From contig NZ_JABMCJ010000085.1 of NCBI RefSeq assembly GCF_013359755.1, positions 186,001-250,000 on the forward strand: a stretch of 64,000 nt of DNA. Direction: 5' to 3'. The notes under the pieces were generated by a model that was given only the letters and a program-made list of their open reading frames with translations, did no database searches and had not been told where the DNA came from. Shown here in pieces: positions 18,200 through 28,264 of this stretch (its first letter is position 1; every line of letters begins with the position of its first letter). Source of the DNA: Tardiphaga robiniae (GTDB lineage: Bacteria; Pseudomonadota; Alphaproteobacteria; Rhizobiales; Xanthobacteraceae). The position numbers and the translations under genes are program-made.

Positions 18200-18727
18200 G
18201 TTCTCCAACATCGCAATTCACCGGCTTGAGTAGCGGTGCGTTCTCCGCGCACTGCCATTCAAGCTGCTATACGCTCCCAGAGAACTCTGGGTCTCGAAAT
18301 ATCCCGTGCAGGGAATCGCATGATGAGATTGCAATTTTAGATTGTTAATTCAGAACCGCTGATGCCTGAACTCGAACGCCATCACTGTCTGAAAAGTCCG
18401 AATTGCTCGACGACCATTGCGGTACCGGCTTAATTTGAGTGATTGCATCATCGGCGCGTTAACGTTTGTGTCAGAAGCGCGGTGGTAGGTTCCTGCCCAT
18501 GAGCAGGTGATTTGATCGATCATCGAACGTATCGCCTGCTCATATGAGCCGATGACGCTTCTCGTTCAGGATCGGCTCACGCCAAGCTTCGCGTGCCCGT
18601 CGGATTGCCGCCGGGCTGCGCCAAAAATGACAACCGCTTAGCATTCGACCATTTCACGCGACGCCGGACTCCGTCCGGCGAAGGACGACCCGACTCATTT
18701 TCTGCCGCTTCATTCCTAGGGACTGTC
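18200..18727. promoter_or_regulatory. Long intergenic region before chemoreceptor 4
   Basis: 528 bases without a convincing gene. It contains the second copy of the TTAACG / TGTGTCAGAA / GTGGTA element (18461-18489) and an inverted repeat with arms GAGCAGGTGAT and a partial match of its complement near 18500-18545. The element is about 240 bases before the start, a similar distance to that upstream of receptor 1, so the two leaders may share ancestry and regulation. Confidence 0.5.
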
Positions 18728-20488
18728 ATGGCCTTCATCCAGAATCTGCGCATCGGCACCAAGCTCGCGATTGCGTCCGGGCTCGGCATTATTCTCCTCG
18801 GTGTCATGATCTATATGCAGACGATGGGAAGCGCAGGCGTTCGCCAGTCATATCAGACGGCCGGCGTCTATCAGGGCATTGCGCAGAACGCTGCCGAGGC
18901 CAAGGCCTCGTTTCGCGGCATGCAGATCGGCGTGCGTGACTTCCTCGGGGCAACGAAAGTGGCCGATGTCCAGAAGGCCGCCGACTATTTCACGGCGCGT
19001 ACTACCGCTGGCCTTAAATTTTCGGCTCAGATGCTCAAGCTTGCGACCGCACCGGACGAGCGCGAGCGCATCGGCAAATTCCTCGACATGATGACGACCC
19101 TCGGTAAGGGCGGCGACAAGATCGGTGTAATCCGCACAGATATCTTGAATCTGCAGGCGACGCGCAACGAAGCTGGCGAATTGTCTGCGGATGCCTCCGC
19201 GCGCATCACCGCACTGGGTGCGGAGATCGTGAAGCTCCGCACCGACGTGCTGCTACCCATGAGTGCAGAACTCGACAAGCTGGCCGATACGATCGTCAAT
19301 CTGGCTAAGGAGAAGGTAGAGCAGCAGACGAATGCTGCGGCGAACGAGGCCGCTGCGACCGAGCGAGACTCGCTGATTCTCGGTGGTGTGGTCGCCCTGA
19401 TGCTGATCGGAACCTGCGTGTTCTCGGTGTTCACCATCGGGCGTCCGATGCGCGCGCTCAGCCGTTCGATGGAAGAACTCGCCGAGGGCAATTTCGGCGT
19501 GGTGTTGCCGGGCTTGGGCCGCAAGGACGAGATCGGCGACGTCGCTGGCGCCGTGGAGAAGTTCAAGGTCAAGGCACTGGAGCGCGCCCGCGCCGAAGCC
19601 GACGCTCAAAAGCAGCAGGAGCAGATCGCCGCCGAGCAGCGCAAGCGCGAGATGATCAAGCTGGCGAACGATTTTGAGGGTGCGGTCGGCGAGATCGTCG
19701 AAGCAGTGTCATCGGCATCGACCGAACTCGAAGCGTCGGCGGGCACGCTGACGTCGTCTGCCGAGCGTTCGCAGCATTTGACCACCATGGTGGCAGCCGC
19801 TTCGGAAGAGGCTTCGACGAACGTACAATCCGTGGCATCGGCGACCGAGGAAATGGCGTCATCAGTAAACGAGATCAGCCGCCAGGTTCAGGAATCTGCG
19901 CGTATCGCCAGCGAGGCCGTACAGCAGGCCCAGAAGACCAACGACCGTGTCGGCGAGCTATCCAAGGCGGCCAGCCGTATCGGCGACGTGGTCGAGCTGA
20001 TCAATAGCATCGCGGGGCAGACCAACCTTCTGGCGCTCAATGCGACCATCGAAGCCGCCCGCGCCGGTGAAGCGGGCCGTGGCTTCGCCGTGGTGGCGGC
20101 CGAGGTGAAGACGCTCGCGGAACAGACCGCCAAGGCGACCGGCGAGATCAGCACGCAGATCGGCAGCATCCAGTCCGCCACGGACGAATCGGTCAGTGCC
20201 ATCCGCGAGATCGGCGTCACCATCGGCCGGATGTCGGAAATTTCATCCACGATTGCTTCGGCCGTCGAAGAGCAGGGAGCCGCCACCCAGGAGATTTCCC
20301 GCAACGTGCAGCAAGCCGCGCATGGCACCCAGCAGGTCTCGTCCAACATTACGGATGTGCAGCGCGGCGCCAGCGAGACCGGGTCGGCCTCGTCGCAGGT
20401 TCTTTCGGCAGCACAGTCGCTGTCGTCGGACTGCGCGCGGCTAAAGGTCGAAGTCGCGCGGTTCCTCAACTCTGTTCGCGCGGCCTAG
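18728..20488 (+). CDS. Methyl-accepting chemotaxis protein 4 of 6
   Basis: A 586-residue receptor. The start at [18 protein letters not shown] is preceded by AGGGA; the frame upstream is not receptor-like. Helix 1 is at about residues 12-32, a helical periplasmic domain of about 180 residues follows that is unlike those of receptors 2-3, and helix 2 is at about 213-235 ([21 protein letters not shown]). The HAMP region ([19 protein letters not shown]) closely matches receptor 3, and the signalling domain is of the 'SATEEMASS' class, ending FLNSVRAA. It appears to head a unit with receptor 5, which follows after 54 bases. Confidence 0.93.
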   Translation: MAFIQNLRIGTKLAIASGLGIILLGVMIYMQTMGSAGVRQSYQTAGVYQGIAQNAAEAKASFRGMQIGVRDFLGATKVADVQKAADYFTARTTAGLKFSAQMLKLATAPDERERIGKFLDMMTTLGKGGDKIGVIRTDILNLQATRNEAGELSADASARITALGAEIVKLRTDVLLPMSAELDKLADTIVNLAKEKVEQQTNAAANEAAATERDSLILGGVVALMLIGTCVFSVFTIGRPMRALSRSMEELAEGNFGVVLPGLGRKDEIGDVAGAVEKFKVKALERARAEADAQKQQEQIAAEQRKREMIKLANDFEGAVGEIVEAVSSASTELEASAGTLTSSAERSQHLTTMVAAASEEASTNVQSVASATEEMASSVNEISRQVQESARIASEAVQQAQKTNDRVGELSKAASRIGDVVELINSIAGQTNLLALNATIEAARAGEAGRGFAVVAAEVKTLAEQTAKATGEISTQIGSIQSATDESVSAIREIGVTIGRMSEISSTIASAVEEQGAATQEISRNVQQAAHGTQQVSSNITDVQRGASETGSASSQVLSAAQSLSSDCARLKVEVARFLNSVRAA

Positions 20489-20542
20489 GCCATGCGGGAT
20501 CAGAACTGATCATTCTATCGAGCGATAACAGGACGTCCAGCC

Positions 20543-22234
20543 ATGCTCTCGAACATCTCTATCAAAGCCAAAATCACTATCGTTATCGCTTTTCTGTTAA
20601 TCGCAATGACGGGGATGGGGGCGCTTGCTGTCAGCAAGATGCAGACAATTAACGCCAATGCGTCGGACATCCAGAAGAACTGGCTTCCAAGCGTCCGTGT
20701 GCTCGGCGGGCTGCGGGCGACGACCATCGATTACCGCAATCTGGTGCGCGCACACATCCTGGCAGCCAATGCTGACCAGATGCAGAAGACCGAGGCTGGT
20801 ATCGACACCATCGTCAAGCGGGCCGCCGATGAGCGGACTGCCTATGACAAGTTGGTATCGAGCCCCGAAGAGCGCGCAATCTTCAACGACTGGAGCAAGG
20901 AGTGGGACAACTACGTATCACGCAGTCAGGAAGTCTTCGCACTCGACCGCAAGAATCTCGGCAAAGACAGTCAGGAAGCCCATGAGCTCAATCTGAATGT
21001 CATCAACCCGCTCGGATCCAAAGCCGATTTTGCCCTGCGCAAGGCCATCGAATTCAACGACAAGGGCGCGGCGGCATCGGGACAGAAGGCCGATGACAGC
21101 TATGGTTCGGCGCTGATGACGGTGATCGCGATCATTGCAGCGACCGCGGTCATCGGCATCGGTGTCGGCATTTATCTGGTCAAGGACGTGTCGTCGGGTA
21201 TCGCTTCGATCGTGCAGCCGATGCAGGCGCTGAGCGCTGGCGATCTGACGGCGCATGTAGCGCATCAGGGCGAGAAGACCGAGATCGGCGCGATGGCCGA
21301 CACGCTTCAGGTGTTCAAGCAGGCGCTGATCGACAAGCGCGCGGCAGATGAAGCTGCCTCCGCCGACGCCGAAGCCAAGATCGAACGCGGTCGCCGCGTT
21401 GACAACATCACCCGCGAATTCGAATCGATGATCGGCGAAATCGTCGAGACGGTGTCGTCGGCATCGACCGAACTCGAGGCCTCCGCAAGCACGCTGACCG
21501 CGACGGCCGAACGTTCCCAGGACCTCGCCACCACAGTGGCGGCAGCGTCCGAAGAAGCTTCCACCAACGTCCAGTCGGTGGCATCGGCCACTGAAGAAAT
21601 GGCCTCGTCGGTCAACGAGATCAGCCGACAGGTGCAGGAGTCGGCGAGCATCGCCAATCAGGCGGTCGACCAGGCGCGGCGTACCAATGATCGCGTCAGC
21701 GAACTCGCCAGCGCTGCAGCGCGCATCGGCGATGTGGTCGAGCTCATCAACAATATCGCCGGCCAGACAAATCTGCTGGCGCTCAACGCAACCATCGAAG
21801 CAGCGCGCGCCGGCGAAGCCGGTCGCGGTTTCGCGGTCGTGGCTTCCGAAGTGAAGGCCCTCGCTGAGCAGACTGCCAAGGCGACTGGCGAGATCTCGAC
21901 GCAGATTTCCGGTATCCAGGCGGCGACGCAGGAATCGGTCGGCGCCATCAAGGAAATCGGCGACACCATCGGCCGGATGTCCGAGATTGCCTCGACCATC
22001 GCATCGGCGGTGGAAGAGCAGGGTGCCGCGACGCAGGAGATTTCGCGTAACGTCCAGCAGGCGGCACAGGGTACCATGCAGGTCTCGTCGAACATCACTG
22101 ACGTGCAGCGTGGAGCGTCCGAGACCGGCTCTGCGTCGTCGCAGGTGCTTTCGGCCGCGCGGTCGCTGTCATCGGACAGCACACGTCTCAAGAATGAAGT
22201 GGGCAAGTTCTTGAACTCGGTGCGCGCTGCCTGA
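20543..22234 (+). CDS. Methyl-accepting chemotaxis protein 5 of 6
   Basis: A 563-residue receptor with helix 1 at about residues 10-30, a four-helix-bundle-like periplasmic domain of about 155 residues (4HB_MCP type, with [20 protein letters not shown] and SSPEERA), and helix 2 at about 189-212. HAMP contains [19 protein letters not shown], identical in style to receptor 6. The signalling half shares long DNA tracts, identical at third positions too, with receptor 6, which suggests recent duplication or gene conversion. It is probably transcribed with receptor 4. Confidence 0.94.
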   Translation: MLSNISIKAKITIVIAFLLIAMTGMGALAVSKMQTINANASDIQKNWLPSVRVLGGLRATTIDYRNLVRAHILAANADQMQKTEAGIDTIVKRAADERTAYDKLVSSPEERAIFNDWSKEWDNYVSRSQEVFALDRKNLGKDSQEAHELNLNVINPLGSKADFALRKAIEFNDKGAAASGQKADDSYGSALMTVIAIIAATAVIGIGVGIYLVKDVSSGIASIVQPMQALSAGDLTAHVAHQGEKTEIGAMADTLQVFKQALIDKRAADEAASADAEAKIERGRRVDNITREFESMIGEIVETVSSASTELEASASTLTATAERSQDLATTVAAASEEASTNVQSVASATEEMASSVNEISRQVQESASIANQAVDQARRTNDRVSELASAAARIGDVVELINNIAGQTNLLALNATIEAARAGEAGRGFAVVASEVKALAEQTAKATGEISTQISGIQAATQESVGAIKEIGDTIGRMSEIASTIASAVEEQGAATQEISRNVQQAAQGTMQVSSNITDVQRGASETGSASSQVLSAARSLSSDSTRLKNEVGKFLNSVRAA

Positions 22235-22260
22235 CGGGCTTGAACACAAGTGTACAGCGT

Positions 22261-22290
22261 AAAAAGCCGGCGCGTGAGCGTCGGCTTTCC
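22261..22290. terminator. Hairpin after chemoreceptor 5, possible terminator
   Basis: An 11-bp stem (22263-22273 with 22278-22288, one G-T pair) and a GTGA loop. The A-rich 5' arm gives CTTT at the 3' side on the plus strand and a longer T run on the minus strand. It may act as a weak terminator of the receptor 4-5 unit. Confidence 0.5.
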
Positions 22291-22519
22291 TACGCGATAG
22301 TGTTGTTATGCGTGTGCGCTACACTCATTCGAGAAGTCATGCACAAGAAGCAGTCATGATGCACCGCTCCTTAACTTTATCCGGACAATCTCGATCACGA
22401 GATCGTTGAAAGCTATCGACGCTCGGCCGGCAGCTCCAATGCATGCCGTGTCTTCAAACCCAGAAAATGCCATTCGTGCAGTTGCGCGCCAACGGTCAAA
22501 AACCGAGGGACCATCACCT

Positions 22520-24199
22520 ATGTTTGCCAGCCTGTCCATCCGCACCAAGATCACTCTTGTCGTCTCGTTCCTGCTGCTCGCCATGTCTGCAATGGGCGCG
22601 CTGGCCATCAAGCAGATGTACACCATCAACGGAGCGACATCCGACATCGTCACGAGCTGGCTGCCGAGCGTGCGCGCTCTGGGTGAAGTCCGCGCTGCAA
22701 CGATCAGCTATCGTTCGGTGGTTCGTGGACATCTGCTTGCGACCGATGCCGCAGATACGAAGGTCCAGGACGACACGCTGGTGCGTTACGCCGAGATGCT
22801 CGACAAGGCGCGCAAGAGCTATGAGCCGATGATTTCGTCGCCCGAGGAGCGCGCGATGTATAGCGAATTCAGCAAGCTCTGGAGCGAATACATCGCGGCG
22901 TTGCAGCCGGTTCTTGCGTTGTCGCGCAAGAACGCTCGTGATGAAGCGCGAGATATGAACGTGAAGGTCAACCAGATTGGCTTCAAAGCGGACGAAGCCC
23001 TGCAGAAGGATGTCGAGCTCAACAACAAGGGAGCTTTGACAGCCGGAGAACTGGCGACGGACAGCTTTGGGGTCGCCATCAAGATGGTGATCGGTTCGCT
23101 CTTGTTTGCGATTGTTGTCGGCATCGGTGCGGCTATCTTGCTGGTGCGCGATGTCTCCGCCGGCATTACGTCGATCGTGCTGCCGATGCAGGCGCTTGGC
23201 ACAGGAGATCTGACAGCAAATGTTCCGCATCAGGGCGAGAAAACCGAAATCGGTACGATGGCGGATTCGCTTCAGGTATTCAAACAGGCGCTGATCGACA
23301 AGCGCGCGGCGGATGAAGCCGCGGCGGCCGATGCAGAAGCCAAGATCGAGCGCGGTCGCCGCGTCGACAGCATCACCCGCAACTTCGAATCGATGATTGG
23401 TGAGATCGTCGAGACGGTGTCGTCGGCATCGACCGAACTGGAAGCCTCGGCAGGTACGCTGACCGCCACGGCGGAGCGCTCGCAGGAATTGACCACGACG
23501 GTTGCTGCAGCCTCCGAAGAGGCATCGGCCAATGTGCAGTCAGTGGCATCGGCAACCGAAGAAATGGCCTCGTCGGTCAACGAGATCAGCCGACAGGTGC
23601 AGGAGTCGGCTGCGATCGCAGGGCAGGCGGTCGATCAGGCACGCAAGACCAATGATCGCGTCGGCGAGCTCGCCAGCGCTGCGTCGCGCATCGGCGATGT
23701 GGTCGAGCTGATCAACAACATCGCAGGCCAGACGAACCTGTTGGCGCTCAACGCCACCATCGAAGCGGCGCGTGCCGGCGAAGCCGGCCGCGGCTTCGCC
23801 GTCGTCGCCTCCGAGGTGAAGGCGCTCGCTGAGCAGACTGCCAAGGCGACTGGCGAGATCTCGACGCAGATCTCCGGTATCCAGGCGGCGACCCAGGAAT
23901 CGGTCGGCGCCATCAAGGAGATTGGCGACACCATCGGCCGCATGTCCGAGATTGCTTCGACCATCGCTTCCGCGGTGGAAGAGCAGGGTGCCGCGACGCA
24001 GGAGATTTCCCGCAACGTTCAGCAGGCGGCACAGGGCACGATGCAGGTCTCATCGAACATCGTTGATGTGCAGCGTGGTGCAACAGAGACTGGATCTGCC
24101 TCGACCCAGGTTCTCGCTGCCGCGCAATCACTGTCCTCGGACAGCACGCGACTGAAGGATGAAGTCAGCAAGTTCCTCAACGCCGTGCGCGCGGCCTGA
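22520..24199 (+). CDS. Methyl-accepting chemotaxis protein 6 of 6
   Basis: A 559-residue receptor. Start chosen at [17 protein letters not shown], aligning with receptor 5 and preceded by GAGGGA; the upstream extension is not conserved. Helix 1 is at about residues 10-30, a 4HB_MCP-type periplasmic domain of about 150 residues shares [20 protein letters not shown] and SSPEERAMY with receptor 5, and helix 2 is at about 185-207. HAMP and the 'SATEEMASS' signalling hairpin follow, ending FLNAVRAA. It has a 285-base upstream region with a hairpin at its start and seems to be its own unit. 4HB sensors are known for amino acids, organic acids and aromatics; the ligand here is open. Confidence 0.94.
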   Translation: MFASLSIRTKITLVVSFLLLAMSAMGALAIKQMYTINGATSDIVTSWLPSVRALGEVRAATISYRSVVRGHLLATDAADTKVQDDTLVRYAEMLDKARKSYEPMISSPEERAMYSEFSKLWSEYIAALQPVLALSRKNARDEARDMNVKVNQIGFKADEALQKDVELNNKGALTAGELATDSFGVAIKMVIGSLLFAIVVGIGAAILLVRDVSAGITSIVLPMQALGTGDLTANVPHQGEKTEIGTMADSLQVFKQALIDKRAADEAAAADAEAKIERGRRVDSITRNFESMIGEIVETVSSASTELEASAGTLTATAERSQELTTTVAAASEEASANVQSVASATEEMASSVNEISRQVQESAAIAGQAVDQARKTNDRVGELASAASRIGDVVELINNIAGQTNLLALNATIEAARAGEAGRGFAVVASEVKALAEQTAKATGEISTQISGIQAATQESVGAIKEIGDTIGRMSEIASTIASAVEEQGAATQEISRNVQQAAQGTMQVSSNIVDVQRGATETGSASTQVLAAAQSLSSDSTRLKDEVSKFLNAVRAA

Positions 24200-24206
24200 T
24201 CATGGC

Positions 24207-24302
24207 TTGTAAGGTGGGCGAGGGCGCTTTTGCGCCGTGCCCACCGCAGCGCGTTCGATGATGGTGGTGGGCACGCTGCGCTTTTGCCCACCCTACGGAT
24301 GT
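24207..24302. repeat. Palindromic repeat at the end of the chemoreceptor array
   Basis: Two facing hairpin arms: GGTGGGC ... GCGCTTTTGCGCCGTGCCCACC, and GGTGGGCACGCTGCGCTTTTGCCCACCC. The copy is built like the 'GTAGGGTGGGCAAAGCGC' repeats common in Bradyrhizobium genomes. It lies between the convergent receptor 6 and carbamoyltransferase genes and may end transcription from both. Confidence 0.7.
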
Positions 24303-24310
24303 TGGGCGTT

Positions 24311-26113
24311 CTATCTCGTACTCGCCGACACCAGTCCCGCGATGTCCATATAGGTGCGCACCAGCGGGGCGACGAAACGATGCGCCGATGTCTTGGACAC
24401 CAGCCTATCGTGGAGGATCAGATGATCGATGCCGGTATTGATGAAACACGCCATGGCGTCGCGCGGAGTCTCGACGATCGGCTCGCCCTTCACGTTGAAC
24501 GAGGTATTGAGCAATACCGGCACGCCGGTGAGCGCATCGAATTCCTTCAGCAGCCGATAGAGCACCGGATTGGTATCCTCCGTGACGGTCTGGATGCGCG
24601 CCGTTCCATCGATATGCACGATGGCCGGAATCTTCTCGCGCCATTCGGGGCGCACCGGGGCGGCGATCAGCATAAACGGCGAATCCTGATCGCCTTCGAA
24701 AATCTCTCTGGCGCGCTCGGCGAGCACAATCGGCGCGAACGGACGGAACGGCTGACGGTGCTTCACGCGTGAGTTGAGGATGTCCTTCATCTCCGGCCGG
24801 CGCGGATCGGCGATGATGCTGCGATTGCCGAGCGCGCGGGGGCCGTATTCCGAGCGGCCCTGAAACCAGCCGATCACTTTCTGGTCGGCGAGCAGCCTGG
24901 CCGTATCGCGGCAGATATTGTCGCTGCGTACCGCACTGGTCTGCGCCTTGACCAGCGTGCGCTGGGTCGCTGCCTCGACGTCGCGATCTGTATAGGCACG
25001 GCCGGTGTAAGAGTGGGTCATTACATAAGAGCGCGGCTGCTTCTGTACCTCCAGCAGGCCGTAATAGGCGCAGCCGATCGCGATGCCGTTGTCGCCGGCG
25101 GCGGGCTGGATCCAGACATTCTCGAAGCCGGCTTCGCGGGCGATGCGGCCATTGGCGACGCAGTTCAGCGCGACGCCGCCGGCAATGCAGAGGTTCTTCG
25201 CGCCGGTCGTCTCGCGCAGCCAGCGCGCGCGGGCGAGCAGCACCTTCTCGGTGTCGTCTTGGACTCGCCAGGCGATATCCTCCCAATGCCGCATCGACGG
25301 ATGGGTGTCCCACTTGCCATCGCTGTCGGCGATATAGGGCTGGTTGTATTCGGGGGTCCAGCGCGGCGCGCTGAGGACATTGTCGGTGATATCCATCAGC
25401 GGCTTGACCTGGTCGCGGCGGCCATAGGGCGCCAGCCCCATCAGCTCGCCGCATTTGTTCCAGTCGCCGAACACATAGGTCGAGGTCCGGCTATAAAGCG
25501 CCCCGAGGCCTGGCATGTTGTAGAATTCATCGCTGAGGAAGCCGCGGTCCGGCTCCATCCAGACTTTCTTGAGGCAATCGAGCTGCGTGCCCTTGAACGT
25601 GTAGTAGCTCTCGGATTCCCGGGCGAGCTTTGAGCCCGGCTCGCCGTCCGGATAGGTCTCCATAACGTCGGAGCGATAGCTGCCGACGCCGTCGACGATC
25701 ATGATCGCGCCCTCCTCGAAGGGGCAGACGGCAAACGCGCTATAGGCGTGCGCCAGATGATGCGAGATCGTTTTGACCTTGCCGGTGCGCGCCCGAAACA
25801 GCGGGTGGACGCTGGCGTCCTGCCGTTCATATTCGGGCAGGAAGCCCGGCATGTTCTGATAGATCAGGCGGTCTTCCATCTCCGGAACCGGCAGGATGTA
25901 GCAATTGCTCACCACCAGCTCGACGTCGTCCAGCGTGATGCCTTCGGCGTCGAGGACGTAGTCGATCACTTCCTTGTAGAACCCCGTCGCGTGTTTCTCG
26001 CGGGTAATCCGCTCCTTCTCGATCGCATAGGCCAGCGCGCCGTTGCGCAGCAGGCAGGCGCTGACGTCGTGATCGTAGGTGTTGAGACCGAGGATGTAGC
26101 TGGGTTTGGACAT
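24311..26113 (-). CDS. NodU/CmcH family carbamoyltransferase
   Basis: A 600-residue enzyme of normal family length. The N-terminal Kae1/YrdC-related domain has YILGLNTYDHDVSACLL (residues about 6-22), HHLAHAYSAF (about 117-126, metal-binding HxxxH) and IVDGVGSYRS. Further on are GGVALNCVANG (about 314-324) and the C-terminal carbamoyltransferase domain with GRSEYGPRALGNRSI and LLNTSFNVKGEP. The family uses carbamoyl phosphate and ATP to carbamoylate hydroxyl groups of antibiotics, Nod factors or hopanoids. No nod, antibiotic or hopanoid genes adjoin it, so the acceptor is unknown. It is a single-gene unit. Confidence 0.9.
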   Translation of the reverse strand: MSKPSYILGLNTYDHDVSACLLRNGALAYAIEKERITREKHATGFYKEVIDYVLDAEGITLDDVELVVSNCYILPVPEMEDRLIYQNMPGFLPEYERQDASVHPLFRARTGKVKTISHHLAHAYSAFAVCPFEEGAIMIVDGVGSYRSDVMETYPDGEPGSKLARESESYYTFKGTQLDCLKKVWMEPDRGFLSDEFYNMPGLGALYSRTSTYVFGDWNKCGELMGLAPYGRRDQVKPLMDITDNVLSAPRWTPEYNQPYIADSDGKWDTHPSMRHWEDIAWRVQDDTEKVLLARARWLRETTGAKNLCIAGGVALNCVANGRIAREAGFENVWIQPAAGDNGIAIGCAYYGLLEVQKQPRSYVMTHSYTGRAYTDRDVEAATQRTLVKAQTSAVRSDNICRDTARLLADQKVIGWFQGRSEYGPRALGNRSIIADPRRPEMKDILNSRVKHRQPFRPFAPIVLAERAREIFEGDQDSPFMLIAAPVRPEWREKIPAIVHIDGTARIQTVTEDTNPVLYRLLKEFDALTGVPVLLNTSFNVKGEPIVETPRDAMACFINTGIDHLILHDRLVSKTSAHRFVAPLVRTYMDIAGLVSASTR

Positions 26114-26503
26114 GAATCAGCTTCTGACAATTCGCGGGAAGGGACGAATGATGGGATCGAGCTGCTAATGCAGACGCGGCGGGTGGGGCTGACCGCATAT
26201 TCGCAGTTGCGAGGTGCAGCGATCAGCATAGTGCGAGGCAATATGAAGAGAAGATGAACGCAGGAGGTCAAAAGCGAGGTGACCGCGTGAAGGTGCGCAT
26301 TCGTTCGTAGTGACAGCGTTGCCGGCAACTTGACCGGCGTTCGAGCTTGACCCTATTGTAAAGTTGTTCGTGCGTGCACGCCTTGTGATGGCCATATTAC
26401 TATTCTGGTTTCAGCACCTGTGTGAATCAAGAATTGCTCACTGAACGATTCGAGGCCGGAAGCATTCTAAAGCCGTGCTTCTGCAGAATGGGAGTTCCTA
26501 AGA
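26114..26503. other. Intergenic region upstream of the carbamoyltransferase and Gly-rich genes
   Basis: About 390 bases between two divergent genes. It should contain both promoters. The half nearest the carbamoyltransferase is relatively AT-rich. A short hairpin GAAGC/GCTTC lies at 26461-26483, in the leader of the Gly-rich gene. No other gene was seen. Confidence 0.4.
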
Positions 26504-26818
26504 ATGGCTCAAACCAAAACGACGCGCCACAATATCGTGACCCGCTGCCTGGCAGCGATGGCGCTTGTGTCTGTCTACTGTGTTGGTCTGATCGGCGCAT
26601 CCACGGTGTTGCTCACCACGAGCAGCACCTCGGCCGAGGCCCGTGGCGGTGGTCGCGGTCGTGGCGGCGGCGGTTGGGGCCGTGGACGCGGTGGCGGCTT
26701 CTATCGTGGCGGCGGTCGTGGCTATGGTCGCGGCTATGGCTTCTACGGTGGACCGCGCTTTGTGGCGCCGGGCTGCTATTTCAGCCGTCGCTGGGGCCGG
26801 GTGGTCTGCCCGTACTAA
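26504..26818 (+). CDS. Small secreted Gly/Arg-rich protein
   Basis: A 104-residue protein. Residues 1-45 form a cleavable or anchoring signal (basic start, hydrophobic stretch about 15-38, then TSAEA-RGG). Residues 46-85 are nearly all Gly, Arg, Trp and Tyr in repeats such as GGGRGRGGGGWGRGRGG and GYGRGYGFYGG. The tail carries two Cys (PGCYFSRRWGRVVCPY) that could form a disulfide. Proteins of this build are frequent and unnamed in Bradyrhizobiaceae. The function is unknown; the basic flexible body suggests binding to polyanions or the envelope. A terminator follows. Confidence 0.75.
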   Translation: MAQTKTTRHNIVTRCLAAMALVSVYCVGLIGASTVLLTTSSTSAEARGGGRGRGGGGWGRGRGGGFYRGGGRGYGRGYGFYGGPRFVAPGCYFSRRWGRVVCPY

Positions 26819-26855
26819 GTCATAAGCGCCACGGCGCTGAATGAACGAGATAGAG

Positions 26856-26885
26856 AGGCGCGCCGGGTAACCGGGGCGCCTTTTG
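26856..26885 (+). terminator. Rho-independent terminator after the Gly-rich gene
   Basis: An 11-position stem with one mismatch (AGGCGCgCCGG / CCGGgGCGCCT), a GTAA loop and TTTT. It lies 38 bases after the stop codon. Confidence 0.8.
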
Positions 26886-27078
26886 CTTTCCAGGCTCGCC
26901 TTTCTCCAGGAAACGGGCCTCTCCTTCGGGAATGATTTGTCGAAAGCTACCCTCCTTGCACAATGCTGAGGTCGCTTTTGGCATGCCATCTTGTGTTTTC
27001 TCATCCAAATTCCAATGTCGGCATGGCAAGCTTGCGCGCCCGCGCATGGCAATTCGGTCCTCCCACCCTGGAACCTTC

Positions 27079-28191
27079 ATGAGTGCCCTGTTCTCTCCCT
27101 TCAAGCTGCGCGACCTCACGCTGCCAAACCGCATCGTCATTGCGCCGATGTGCCAGTATTCTGCCGAAGATGGCCGGGCGACCGACTGGCACATGATCCA
27201 TCTCGGCAATATGGCCCTGTCGGGCGCCGCAATGCTGGTGATCGAAGCGACCGCCGTGGAAGCCATCGGCCGCATCACACCCGGCGATCTCGGCCTCTAT
27301 AATGACGCGACCGAAGCCGCGTTGAAGCCGGTGCTGGCGGCAATCCGCAAGCATTCGAACATTGCCGTTGGCATGCAGATCGCCCACGCAGGCCGTAAGG
27401 CGTCGAGCCACGCCCCATGGGATGGCGGCCAGCAGGTCCCGCTCGACAAAGGCGGCTGGGTCGCCCAGGCGCCCTCGGCCATTCCGCAGAAACCCGGCGA
27501 ACTGGCGCCGCAGGCGATCGACGTTGCCGGCCTCAAGCGCATCCGCGATGCCTTCGTGGCCACGGCGAAGCGCGCCGAGCGGCTCGGCATCGATGCGCTC
27601 GAGATCCACGGTGCACATGGCTATCTGCTGCACGAGTTTCTTTCACCGATCTCCAACCAGCGCACGGACAATTATGGTGGTTCGCTGGAGAACCGGATCC
27701 GGTTTCCACTCGAAGTGTTCGACGCGGTACGCGCGGCTTTTCCCGCGCACAAGCCTGTGGGCGTCCGCGTATCGGCCTCGGACTGGGTCGAGGGCGGCTG
27801 GGATATCGAGCAGACCATCGTCTTCGCCAGTGAGCTGAAGAAGCGCGGCGTCGACTGGATGGATGTTTCGTCCGGCGGTGTCTCGCCGCAGCAGAAGATC
27901 GCGCTCGGGCCGGGTTATCAGGTGCCGTTCGCCGAAGCCGTGAAAGCGGCGACGGGACTGCCGACGATTGCGGTGGGGTTGATCACCGAAGTGCAACAGG
28001 CTGAAGACATCGTGGCCTCCGGCAAGGCCGATCTGGTCGCCATCGCACGTGGCATTCTCTACGACCCGCGCTGGCCGTGGCACGCGGCGGCGCAGCTCGG
28101 CGGTCAGGTACAGGCGCCGCCGCAATACTGGCGCTCGCAGCCATCGACGCAAAAGGCGCTGTTCGGCGATACGACGTTCGGCGGCCGCTGA
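27079..28191 (+). CDS. NADH:flavin oxidoreductase, YqjM-like old yellow enzyme
   Basis: A 370-residue FMN-dependent TIM barrel. Start chosen at MSALFSPFKLRDLTLPNR; the frame runs further up but that part lacks family sequence. Visible: APMCQYSAEDGRATDWH (the redox-tuning Cys of the thermophilic/YqjM OYE class near residue 25), QIAHAGRKAS, HGAHGYLLHEFLSPISNQR (substrate-binding His pair) and NYGGSLENR. These enzymes reduce activated alkenes with NAD(P)H. The physiological substrate is not evident. It is a single gene with a strong terminator. Confidence 0.92.
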   Translation: MSALFSPFKLRDLTLPNRIVIAPMCQYSAEDGRATDWHMIHLGNMALSGAAMLVIEATAVEAIGRITPGDLGLYNDATEAALKPVLAAIRKHSNIAVGMQIAHAGRKASSHAPWDGGQQVPLDKGGWVAQAPSAIPQKPGELAPQAIDVAGLKRIRDAFVATAKRAERLGIDALEIHGAHGYLLHEFLSPISNQRTDNYGGSLENRIRFPLEVFDAVRAAFPAHKPVGVRVSASDWVEGGWDIEQTIVFASELKKRGVDWMDVSSGGVSPQQKIALGPGYQVPFAEAVKAATGLPTIAVGLITEVQQAEDIVASGKADLVAIARGILYDPRWPWHAAAQLGGQVQAPPQYWRSQPSTQKALFGDTTFGGR

Positions 28192-28215
28192 GCCACTTCA
28201 AGGCACCTCGCTTTC

Positions 28216-28264
28216 AACACCCACACATTGTCCCGCAAGCCCGGCGCGATGTGTGGGTGTTTGT
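28216..28264 (+). terminator. Hairpin terminator after the old yellow enzyme gene
   Basis: A perfect 13-bp stem (28216-28228 with 28249-28261; AACACCCACACAT / ATGTGTGGGTGTT) with a 20-base loop, followed by TTG. The T run is short, so strength is uncertain. Confidence 0.65.
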
